A program made the translations under genes and the position numbers. DNA of 37,312 nucleotides from a virus: positions 1-37,312 of the IMG/VR virus record IMGVR_UViG_3300041809_000428; one strand, given 5' to 3'. Shown here one piece after another: positions 1-5,128 of this stretch. Below the pieces are notes generated by a model. The model saw only the letters and a program-made list of their open reading frames with translations, searched no databases and had not been told where the DNA came from. The stretch's first letter is position 1, and every line of letters begins with the position of its first letter.

Positions 1-31
1 TTGTTAGGGATGCCGGAGGTATCATTAAGCC

Positions 32-161
32 ATGACGAAGCCATCCGCTGAATTTACGGCATTCGACAATCTGGTAACGCGAGTGCTCGCGGTCCCACTC
101 TGACAGAAAATTCCTGATGAGTCAAGTGTATTGTTGCCCAACAGTGTGCAACGGGACGTAA
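32..161 (+). pseudogene. Broken small gene of unknown function at the left edge
   Basis: An ATG at 32, preceded by GGAGGT at 15-20, opens a 23-codon frame (MTKPSAEF..FDNLV) that stops at 101-103. The sequence looks like the N-terminus of a small conserved protein seen in many soil bacteria, which normally runs on after a VPH-S motif. Here the matching residues (HSDRK..) lie in another frame from base 96 and run to a stop at 159-161. One lost base would explain it. This is a memory-based family guess and the frame is very short, so a chance ORF cannot be excluded. Confidence 0.3.
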
Positions 162-170
162 TCAGAGACG

Positions 171-220
171 TTTTTCTCTTCTCGTCTCCCCCTCGTTTCT
201 TCCTGCGCTCTTTCTCCCTG
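171..220 (+). other. Pyrimidine-rich tract in the non-coding left region
   Basis: Forty-five of these 50 bases are C or T, five are G and none is A. Nothing convincing is coded between 162 and 423 on either strand. The open frames here are Ser/Pro/Arg-rich and look like composition artefacts. A C-rich, G-poor RNA upstream of a promoter could act as a Rho-loading site, but this is inference. Confidence 0.45.
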
Positions 221-399
221 TCGCGCGCGCTCCCGTCGTGCCCAAGCCACCCACGCCTGGCGCTAAGTGCTGTTCCTGCTGTGGTTTGTCGTGCTTGTCA
301 GCACGCGGCACGGCAGATCGGCGAGAAGTTGTCCGAGGTGGGGAAGTGGGATGGCTTGGAACGTCTCTGAGCCCAAACGTGGATTCTCCATTTTTGCTC

Positions 400-428
400 T
401 TGACAAACCTATGGGTATAGACTATGGT
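400..428 (+). promoter_or_regulatory. Sigma70-like promoter of the early cassette
   Basis: A perfect TTGACA at 400-405 is followed by a 17-base spacer and TATGGT at 423-428, which matches 4 of 6 bases of the -10 consensus. It faces the long series of small rightward genes that begins just downstream. Transcription would start near 435. That is after the ATG at 424, so a TTG start at 454 would fit this promoter better. Confidence 0.6.
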
Positions 429-455
429 TATGGACATAGGGGATACCCATAGGTT
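406..455. promoter_or_regulatory. 13-bp inverted repeat over the -10 box, probable operator
   Basis: Bases 406-418 (AACCTATGGGTAT) are the exact reverse complement of 443-455, with 24 bases between the arms. The left arm fills most of the spacer of the 400-428 promoter and the right arm lies just after the expected transcription start. A smaller pair, CTATG at 422-426 and CATAG at 435-439, is nested inside. Bivalent occupation would block RNA polymerase, as in classical phage operators. The XRE-like protein at 2741-2953 is a candidate ligand. Confidence 0.55.
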
Positions 456-849
456 GGAGACGAGACGCTGCTTACGGTGTAATCATGAATGGAGGCCGAG
501 AAAATCGACTCCCCCGGTTCAGTGTCCAAAATGCAATAGTCCTTACTGGGACAAGGAGCGAGTGAATGAGAGAGTCCAAAATCGAGGAAGCGCGGCGGGA
601 GGCGCTGAGGTTCGCGGATTTGGCGATCAAGCTCCTGCGGCAGGACGACGTGAAGGACAAACTTTACGGGTCGGCGTTGAGCGGCCAACTGCGCCGGGCG
701 AGCCTGGACCTGACCAGAATCCTTTCGGAAATGAGGAAACCGTGATGTGCACGTACACGGAGTACGATGGCGAGAGCGGAGAGACGATGGCCTGTGGAAA
801 GCCTGAGCATAGCGCAAAGGTGAAACACGGGAACTGGAGGAAGGCGTGA
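424..849 (+). CDS. Zinc-ribbon protein (long frame containing a nested gene)
   Basis: The first 45 residues carry a clear four-Cys zinc ribbon: C16-x2-C19 and C34-x2-C37 with the typical HEWxPR and PYWDK flanks. This is a small nucleic-acid or protein-binding module common in bacterial and phage microproteins. From about residue 48 to 107 the composition turns Gly/Pro/Arg-rich and looks untranslated, because a better frame (566-745) overlaps it. The final 34 residues look genuine again and may be their own gene (745-849). The start is uncertain: ATG 424 or 430 lies within the -10 box, while TTG 454 would give METRRCLRC, typical of the family. I am sure of the ribbon, not of the length. Confidence 0.5.
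   Translation: MVMDIGDTHRLETRRCLRCNHEWRPRKSTPPVQCPKCNSPYWDKERVNERVQNRGSAAGGAEVRGFGDQAPAAGRREGQTLRVGVERPTAPGEPGPDQNPFGNEETVMCTYTEYDGESGETMACGKPEHSAKVKHGNWRKA
566..745 (+). CDS. Small helical protein nested in another frame
   Basis: This frame encodes 59 residues with a charged, helix-forming pattern (MRESKIEEARREALRFADL.. to ..LDLTRILSEMRKP). That composition is far more protein-like than the overlapping frame of 424-849. Its stop TGA at 743-745 overlaps the ATG of the next frame at 745, the same coupling used throughout this cassette. An SD-like AAGGAGCG precedes the start by a few bases. I do not recognise a family. Either this is a true overprinted gene, or the zinc-ribbon frame has lost its stop. 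Confidence 0.55.
   Translation: MRESKIEEARREALRFADLAIKLLRQDDVKDKLYGSALSGQLRRASLDLTRILSEMRKP
745..849 (+). CDS. 34-residue Cys-containing microprotein (alternative start within 424-849)
   Basis: An ATG at 745 overlaps the stop of the nested gene by one base and opens 34 residues beginning MCTYTEYDGESGETMACGK and ending near GNWRKA. The stop at 847-849 overlaps the GTG start of the next gene, so the spacing is what this operon uses elsewhere. It is in frame with the zinc-ribbon ORF, so it may be that protein's C-terminus instead. Two Cys residues and a His are present, but too few motifs exist to assign a fold. Confidence 0.4.
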   Translation: MCTYTEYDGESGETMACGKPEHSAKVKHGNWRKA

Positions 850-1229
850 AAAAGGGCAATATTGTGGTCCCGGAAGAGATGCTGAAGGCGGCAGAAGATG
901 CCGTAAATGCGATCTATACCCCAACTGGAATAACAAGCATAGCCGTTGAGGTAGCTCTCGGCTGGCTCGCGGAGAATCCGATTGTGCCGACAGTCGAACA
1001 GGCTTCAGAGTGTTGCAAGCGTCACTTTTCTGATGACGGTCTAGAATTTTTCAGGCTGGGGCTTATCGAGTGGCAGCGCCGCATGTTTCTCGCGCCGGAG
1101 CCGGAAGTGCCGGAGGAAATTCAAGACTTGTGCGACCAGATGGACAGTTATCTCAACCACACTAAAGGGCCATCGTACGCACGAGATTTGTTGGTTGAAG
1201 GCTACCGGCGCGGAAAGGAGTCAAGGTGA
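846..1229 (+). CDS. Hypothetical protein, 127 aa, early cassette
   Basis: A GTG start at 846 overlaps the preceding TGA (GTGA), and the stop at 1227-1229 overlaps the next GTG in the same way, so it sits in a translationally coupled string. The sequence has a mixed helical character (VPEEMLKAAEDAVNAIY, VEVALGWLAENPIVPT, FFRLGLIEWQRRMF), two adjacent Cys near the middle and a basic C-terminus. I do not recognise a family. Location and size suit an early phage accessory protein. Confidence 0.7.
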   Translation: MKKGNIVVPEEMLKAAEDAVNAIYTPTGITSIAVEVALGWLAENPIVPTVEQASECCKRHFSDDGLEFFRLGLIEWQRRMFLAPEPEVPEEIQDLCDQMDSYLNHTKGPSYARDLLVEGYRRGKESR

Positions 1230-1339
1230 TCCACGAACACGAGTACATTTGCCCAATATGCGGAATGATTCTCGACAGTCTGACAGCCTTCCATAGGCAC
1301 GTTGAGAAAGTTCATTCAGAGAACATCAAATCGCGCTAG
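1226..1339 (+). CDS. C2H2 zinc-finger microprotein, 37 aa
   Basis: The product is almost nothing but one zinc finger. C9-x2-C12-x12-H25-x4-H30 matches the classical C2H2 spacing, with a hydrophobic core (L16, L19, F22, V29) in the expected places. The GTG start overlaps the preceding stop (GTGA). Such fingers bind DNA or protein. In bacteria they are rarer than zinc ribbons, though archaeal viruses and some phages encode single-finger proteins. One finger of this size could be a regulator of viral or host transcription or a protein-interaction module; the target is unknown. Confidence 0.75.
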   Translation: MIHEHEYICPICGMILDSLTAFHRHVEKVHSENIKSR

Positions 1340-1350
1340 GATGGTGAGCA

Positions 1351-1788
1351 ATGTTGAATAACCCGTTTCGCGAACTTCGTGAGATGCTTGAGTTGGAGCG
1401 GGAGAATCGTCACTTGCTCCATAGAATCCTGAAACATCTGCACATCTCGACGTTCACAATCAAAGTCACACTGGAGAACAAAATGGCCATTTCTGTAGGC
1501 ACCACCGGAACATTCACTGCCCAACTGGAAGACAACGGGAATCCTATCTCGCTTCCTTCGGGCTCAACCTTCGCATGGTCTGCGGACGACACCAACGCGG
1601 CCCTGGCACCCTCCGCGGATTCGACTTCGGTCGTCGTGACCGTTCCCGCCACCGATACCGCAACCTCGATCACCGTCACCGCCAGCACCACGGCGCCTGA
1701 TGGGTCGACCGTCTCCGGCTCGGTCACTGTCCCAATCACCCCCGGCGTGGCTCACACCTTCACCGTTCTCGTGAGTCAGGTCAGCTAA
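1351..1788 (+). CDS. Ig-like beta-sandwich protein with helical N-terminus
   Basis: Residues 1-30 are charged and helical (FRELREMLELERENRHLLHRIL) and could form a coiled coil. From about residue 44 (MAISVGTTGTFTAQL) the protein becomes Thr/Ser/Val-rich with the alternating pattern of a bacterial Ig-like domain, including FAWSADDTNAA and SGSVTVPITPG. Such domains often decorate phage capsids or tails and bind cell-surface sugars. Here it lies in the early cassette, away from the virion genes. An internal ATG at 1482 could produce the Ig domain alone. A hairpin follows the stop. Confidence 0.65.
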   Translation: MLNNPFRELREMLELERENRHLLHRILKHLHISTFTIKVTLENKMAISVGTTGTFTAQLEDNGNPISLPSGSTFAWSADDTNAALAPSADSTSVVVTVPATDTATSITVTASTTAPDGSTVSGSVTVPITPGVAHTFTVLVSQVS

Positions 1789-1793
1789 AAGGT

Positions 1794-1812
1794 TTCCCCT
1801 ATTGACGGGGAA
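1794..1812 (+). terminator. Hairpin after the Ig-like gene, weak terminator candidate
   Basis: TTCCCC at 1794-1799 pairs with GGGGAA at 1807-1812 around a seven-base loop, six bases after the preceding stop codon. There is no T run afterwards, so intrinsic termination would be poor. It could instead be an mRNA end-stabiliser or part of the tRNA-like region that begins at 1817. Confidence 0.3.
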
Positions 1813-1816
1813 TAGT

Positions 1817-1907
1817 GCTGCGGTGAGGTCACCGAGAGAAGCGCTGGATTTGAACTCCAGTAGCGCCGAAGGAACTCAGGAGCATCGATCACACTCGATC
1901 CGCAGCA
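1817..1907 (+). tRNA. tRNA-like element, class II shape, apparent anticodon TGA (Ser)
   Basis: GCTGCGG at 1817-1823 pairs perfectly with CCGCAGC at 1900-1906 as a seven-base acceptor stem. A five-base stem at 1844-1848/1856-1860 closes a seven-base loop with TGA at the anticodon position, and a further GCGC/GCGC pair lies outside it. A T-like stem at 1884-1888/1895-1899 abuts the acceptor strand, as in tRNA, but its loop has six bases and lacks TTCRA. The D arm is irregular and no CCA is encoded. It may be a decayed or non-canonical tRNA-Ser, or a structured RNA mimicking tRNA. Confidence 0.4.
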
Positions 1908-1918
1908 TGTAAGTTTTA

Positions 1919-1932
1919 GTGCAAGATTGCAT
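1919..1932. repeat. Dispersed 14-bp palindrome, copy 1
   Basis: GTGCAAGATTGCAT matches the shared pattern RTGCRAKMTYGCAY found at six places in the window. This copy lies between the tRNA-like element and the start of the zinc-ribbon gene at 1946, so it could be a regulatory site. Confidence 0.4.
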
Positions 1933-1945
1933 CAAACGAGGGAAA

Positions 1946-2182
1946 ATGAACGACCGCGACGAAAAACTGATTGAGTTTGTCCAGAAAGACCTTCCGCGAC
2001 TTCATCAGCCCAACTGCCCAAAATGCAAGCATGAGCCGCTGGAATTCCTGTGCAACGTGGTCAAGACTCCGGTTGGGCATCTGGTGTTGATCATCTGGTG
2101 CGGTCACTGCGGACACACCCTGAGCACCCAGTTTGTCGGCATGGACCAGCCGCAACCGCCGATGATTGTGAGGCCGTCATGA
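1946..2182 (+). CDS. Zinc-ribbon protein, 78 aa
   Basis: The ATG at 1946 is chosen because GAGGG precedes it by a few bases. An upstream in-frame GTG at 1919 lies inside a palindrome and has no ribosome site. The protein has C24-x2-C27 (NCPKCKHEP) and C52-x2-C55 (WCGHCGHTL), which together form a zinc-ribbon, with a hydrophobic strand (HLVLII) between them. Its stop overlaps the next ATG (ATGA). Its C-terminal VRPS is shared with the next gene's product. Confidence 0.75.
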   Translation: MNDRDEKLIEFVQKDLPRLHQPNCPKCKHEPLEFLCNVVKTPVGHLVLIIWCGHCGHTLSTQFVGMDQPQPPMIVRPS

Positions 2183-2514
2183 ACTATTCCGTCGATGGAT
2201 GGCGTTCTAGGATTCTTGCCGGATGGGAAAAATACGGAACCGGAGAACCTCTTGATCCAAAAACAGTTGAGCATTTGGCGAACGAATTCGCAAAGCCGCT
2301 AATGCCTGATCCTAAACCGCTATTTATTCCCAAAAGTTGGCCCTGGAATCGATATGGCGTGAGCTGCTACAACCCGCTCATGTTCGCTCATCGTACGATG
2401 TTTATCGACCCATACAACGCATCTGATAAAAGTTGTTGGTGGGATGGATCATGTTTGGAAACCGCAATAGTCAAAGAAGGTCCAAAGTCGATTGTTCTGG
2501 TGAGGCCGTCGTGA
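2179..2514 (+). CDS. Hypothetical protein, 111 aa
   Basis: It starts at an ATG that overlaps the preceding stop by ATGA and ends in a stop overlapping the GTG of the next gene. It is rich in Trp and Pro (DGWRSRILAGWEKYG, FIPKSWPWNRYG), with a Cys-Trp-Trp motif near residue 90. Its last residues (IVLVRPS) repeat the end of the preceding protein, and the DNA around both stops is similar. I recognise no family. Confidence 0.65.
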   Translation: MNYSVDGWRSRILAGWEKYGTGEPLDPKTVEHLANEFAKPLMPDPKPLFIPKSWPWNRYGVSCYNPLMFAHRTMFIDPYNASDKSCWWDGSCLETAIVKEGPKSIVLVRPS

Positions 2515-2744
2515 AAATTGGCGACCGCGTTTTTATCACCGATAAATCGCATCCGTGGGTTAGCCATGCTGGAGAAGTCGTTTCCGGCGAAGAGGTCTAT
2601 GGTTTGGGGTGGAGAGGCTATAGAGTCAAGATCGACGGAACTTGTGGTCAAGAGTGCTACGTCCAAGATGGGCAAGTAATGGGACCAGCGCGTGTAGATA
2701 AAATCACATACACTATGCGCAGAAAGAGGAAGCTACCCGAATGA
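2511..2744 (+). CDS. Small SH3/KOW-like hypothetical protein, 77 aa
   Basis: A GTG start overlapping the preceding TGA gives MKIGDRVFITDKSHPWV followed by a short beta-strand pattern (GEVVSG, YRVKIDG, CYVQDGQV). The opening xxGDRVxI and the turn around HAGEVV resemble small SH3-barrel or KOW modules that bind nucleic acid or protein. This is inferred from the strand pattern only. The C-terminus is basic (RRKRKLPE) and its stop overlaps the next start. Confidence 0.65.
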   Translation: MKIGDRVFITDKSHPWVSHAGEVVSGEEVYGLGWRGYRVKIDGTCGQECYVQDGQVMGPARVDKITYTMRRKRKLPE

Positions 2745-2953
2745 GGCAGCACGGCGACCCAAACCGAGACTACGCCAGTGAATGGCTCCGCTGGCGCAAG
2801 GAACATGGTTTGACCCAGGAGCAGGAGGCCCAGGCTCTCGGCGTGGCCCGCAAGACCATCCGCGACATCGAAAAAGGCCATCGCATCCCACAGGTCCGCT
2901 CCCGTGAGAAAATGACGGCACTGCAACAGAGGTACAGGGAGGCGCAATCGTGA
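2741..2953 (+). CDS. XRE/Cro-type helix-turn-helix regulator
   Basis: Residues 16-51 form a typical XRE-family HTH: WRKEHGLTQEQEAQALGV followed by ARKTIRDIEKGHRIP, with the LTQ..A..LGV..xTI..IE.G signature. At 70 residues it is Cro-sized and has no dimerisation domain beyond a short C-terminal helix. It probably binds an operator in this virus. The inverted repeat at 406-455 is the best candidate nearby. Its start overlaps the upstream stop and its stop overlaps the next GTG, so it is coupled to its neighbours and not set apart as a lysogeny repressor usually is. Confidence 0.85.
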   Translation: MRQHGDPNRDYASEWLRWRKEHGLTQEQEAQALGVARKTIRDIEKGHRIPQVRSREKMTALQQRYREAQS

Positions 2954-3438
2954 GCACAAATACCGTTTCCATTCCTCAGCCATTGACGGGAACCGAAATT
3001 CGGCACGGCATCGCCGTCCGCATGACGCAGGACTTGCCGGCCGATGTGGAGGAAACCTTGCGTGAAAAGATCGAGGCCGGTCTGGGCAAGACATGCTCTT
3101 TGCTTCCTCATACGGCCTACGCCAAGTTCAAGGCGCAGTGGCGTATCAATTATTGGACCATCAAGGATGCCCCCAATTGTTCGTGGTGGGTAGATTACGA
3201 ATTGGACGACTTTGGAAGGATCACAAAGGGCGGCATAGGTGACGGTTCGGGTTCTTTGGTTGATATGCCGCCAACGATACAATCTTGGGATGGAGTCATC
3301 GATGAGGTTCCCCCTGATCGCTTCCGCCGCGAGACTGACCAGCCCATCCCCAAACCCACCGAACTAAAGATGCCAGAACGAGAGAAGTCGTCATTCTCTA
3401 AGTCGTTGCGTGGATCGGGTAAACGGAGGGACGTGTGA
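2950..3438 (+). CDS. Hypothetical protein, 162 aa
   Basis: It starts at GTG 2950 in a GTGA overlap with the XRE gene and ends in an overlap with the next GTG. Visible features are an N-terminal segment with a possible helix (DVEETLREKIEAGLGKTC), a Trp-rich middle (KAQWRINYWTIKD, CSWWVDYELDD), and a basic, likely disordered C-terminal tail (REKSSFSKSLRGSGKRRD). I do not recognise a family. Its position argues for an early accessory role. Confidence 0.7.
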   Translation: MSTNTVSIPQPLTGTEIRHGIAVRMTQDLPADVEETLREKIEAGLGKTCSLLPHTAYAKFKAQWRINYWTIKDAPNCSWWVDYELDDFGRITKGGIGDGSGSLVDMPPTIQSWDGVIDEVPPDRFRRETDQPIPKPTELKMPEREKSSFSKSLRGSGKRRDV

Positions 3439-3842
3439 GCGATATCGCGAAGGGCGCGTTGGAAGTCGGCACGAATGGAAGTGGAGAAGTGGTCATCAAT
3501 CATCCCGACCTAGAGCCCGATGAAAACGGAATTGGGCACATTGTGTTCTCTGTAGAGCAGGCGAGGAATCTTGCTAACCTGCTCATGTCGAAAGCAGCGG
3601 ATGCATCGGTCGAACGCGGCGATATGAAAACTACTTTCACTAACTATTCGCGGCGCCTGTGGTCCGAGGACGAATGTCAGATCATGGTGAATGCGTCTCT
3701 CGCCAAGATCATTGACGACGCGGGCGGGTTACTGACTATTGCTGTAGATGATATGTTTCGGTGCGCGAAAAAGGGCACATTGGCGATGGCTCTTTCCGAT
3801 GATGACAAAATACTCACACTAACCAGAGTGAAGGTGGCATGA
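3435..3842 (+). CDS. Hypothetical protein, 135 aa
   Basis: GTG 3435 overlaps the previous stop. Residues 20-55 (VINHPDLEPDENGIGHIVFS then VEQARNLANLLMSKA) look like a short strand pair followed by an amphipathic helix. The second half has a further helix (DECQIMVNASLAKIIDDAGG). No catalytic motif is visible. The stop codon overlaps the next gene's ATG cluster (GCATGATGG), so expression is probably coupled. Confidence 0.7.
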   Translation: MSDIAKGALEVGTNGSGEVVINHPDLEPDENGIGHIVFSVEQARNLANLLMSKAADASVERGDMKTTFTNYSRRLWSEDECQIMVNASLAKIIDDAGGLLTIAVDDMFRCAKKGTLAMALSDDDKILTLTRVKVA

Positions 3843-4222
3843 TGGAAGACTCGTTGATTAAACAGATTGATGATCTGCAGGTCGACCGCAGCGCTCGTGT
3901 CCTCGTGGATGGTTCTCCGGTCCCTGAAGATCAAAGCCACACTGAGATTAAGGAGAACGGCCAACAGAAGGATTACGTTGTGTTGACCGCTACGGAACGG
4001 GCCAAGGGTTTCGCCAGGCCATATCGAGATGCCTATCGTCATCTGAAGTGTGGCCACATCACCACTATGAGCCGCGCCATCGCTGAGACTTACGCGCGCG
4101 ATCCCTCTTTCTATAGCGGGACGTTCTGTACTACATGCTTGGGACACTTCCCTATCGGCGAAGATGGCGAGTTCGTGTGGTATGAGATGGATGGCACGAC
4201 CGGGCCAAAGGTTGGAACATAA
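3839..4222 (+). CDS. Phage zinc-ribbon protein (RPYR..CG..TTM..FC..C family)
   Basis: Residues 56-105 match a conserved small phage protein: GFARPYRDAYRHLKCGHITT, then the run AIAETYARDPSFYSGTFC and CxxC. C71, C97 and C100, with nearby His residues, are the likely zinc ligands. Relatives are widespread in phages, often in early or packaging-proximal regions, and their function is unknown. The ATG at 3839 has GAAGGTGG upstream; ATG 3842 is equally possible. The first 45 residues are charged and specific to this copy. Confidence 0.75.
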   Translation: MMEDSLIKQIDDLQVDRSARVLVDGSPVPEDQSHTEIKENGQQKDYVVLTATERAKGFARPYRDAYRHLKCGHITTMSRAIAETYARDPSFYSGTFCTTCLGHFPIGEDGEFVWYEMDGTTGPKVGT

Positions 4223-4446
4223 TGACAGCATTACAGTTGAATCGACTCATTGACATCCTCGACCGCGCGGTGAAAGTAGCAGAACGATGGGCAGACCGGG
4301 AGTATCCTCAAATCGATGAAACAGCAGAAGCCACCATCAGCAGGGTCGGAGATCATCGCCCGCCTCAAAGCCCTGAAGAGTACCGAGCCTTCGAGTCCGA
4401 AGAAGATGCCCTCCAACGGTTCTCCAAACGTCTCAATCAGGCGTAG
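4222..4446 (+). CDS. Hypothetical helical protein, 74 aa
   Basis: Its ATG shares a base with the preceding TAA (TAATG). The product is acidic and helical (MTALQLNRLIDILDRAVKVAERWADREY), then a loop and a second helix (EEDALQRFSKRL). The 3' part overlaps the start region of the following gene in another frame for 41-131 bases, depending on that gene's start. No family is recognised. Confidence 0.6.
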   Translation: MTALQLNRLIDILDRAVKVAERWADREYPQIDETAEATISRVGDHRPPQSPEEYRAFESEEDALQRFSKRLNQA

Positions 4447-5128
4447 CGGCTCGTCTCAGACAGCCGCCGCTGTCCTGAAACGGCTGGACATCGACCCCGC
4501 CCAGGTCGCCCTGGTTCCCCGTGAGCCCGCCGAAATTCTGACTCGGTGCTTCGGAAAAAGAAAGTCCTTACCCCGCCAGCAAATTCTTGCCTATGCTGCG
4601 GTATCGGATCAGTCCTGTGCTGTAACATTCATGAAGTCCATCCGGCAGATCAAGACACAAGACTTGGAAAAACTTTCTTTCGAGGCAATGTGTGTCCATG
4701 CGCGAGTAAGCCCCGTGGAGCTGCTCGGAGCCATCCTGATGGCCGCGAAGTCGATGAAGGCTCAGGAAAGCGCCCTGAAAGCCATTCTGGCCCATCCTGA
4801 CGTGGTACAGGCTACGGTCGATTCCGCCATCGAAGGAGTTCCAGTTCTCATCAACGGCAAGCCGGTCATGGATGAGAAAGGCAAGGTTCTTCGCTACGAT
4901 CATGGAGACGTCGCAGCACAGCGCATTATGCACGAGGCGGTAGGGTTCCTGCCGACAAAGAAGGGCGGAGGGGTGGAAATCAACTTCGGCTTTGGCCGGC
5001 CACCCGAGGAACGCGATACAGACTCGGACGCCGATGAGGACTGGGACGACGCTTTCCCGGCGCTCGGTGAGCAAATTCAGGAGTTTTCCGCCAATAAACA
5101 CAAGTTGCTGGAGGGGAAGAAAGACTAG
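4406..5128 (+). CDS. Possible small terminase subunit or packaging-linked protein
   Basis: It ends immediately before the large terminase, the usual place for a small terminase. At about 240 residues it is larger than most. A middle block (PRQQILAYAAVSDQSCAVTFM, LEKLSFEAMCVHARVSPVEL) could hold a helix-turn-helix, followed by helices and an acidic tail (DTDSDADEDWDDAF). I chose ATG 4406 because it shortens the overlap with the upstream gene and follows GAAGAAG. An in-frame ATG at 4316 would add 30 plausible residues, so the start is open. The role rests on position, not on a motif I can name. Confidence 0.65.
   Translation: MPSNGSPNVSIRRSGSSQTAAAVLKRLDIDPAQVALVPREPAEILTRCFGKRKSLPRQQILAYAAVSDQSCAVTFMKSIRQIKTQDLEKLSFEAMCVHARVSPVELLGAILMAAKSMKAQESALKAILAHPDVVQATVDSAIEGVPVLINGKPVMDEKGKVLRYDHGDVAAQRIMHEAVGFLPTKKGGGVEINFGFGRPPEERDTDSDADEDWDDAFPALGEQIQEFSANKHKLLEGKKD

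Noticed and set aside
131-452. Overlapping small frames near the left end
   Set aside because: Ser/Pro/Arg-rich, overlapping each other on both strands and lying over a pyrimidine tract and promoter.
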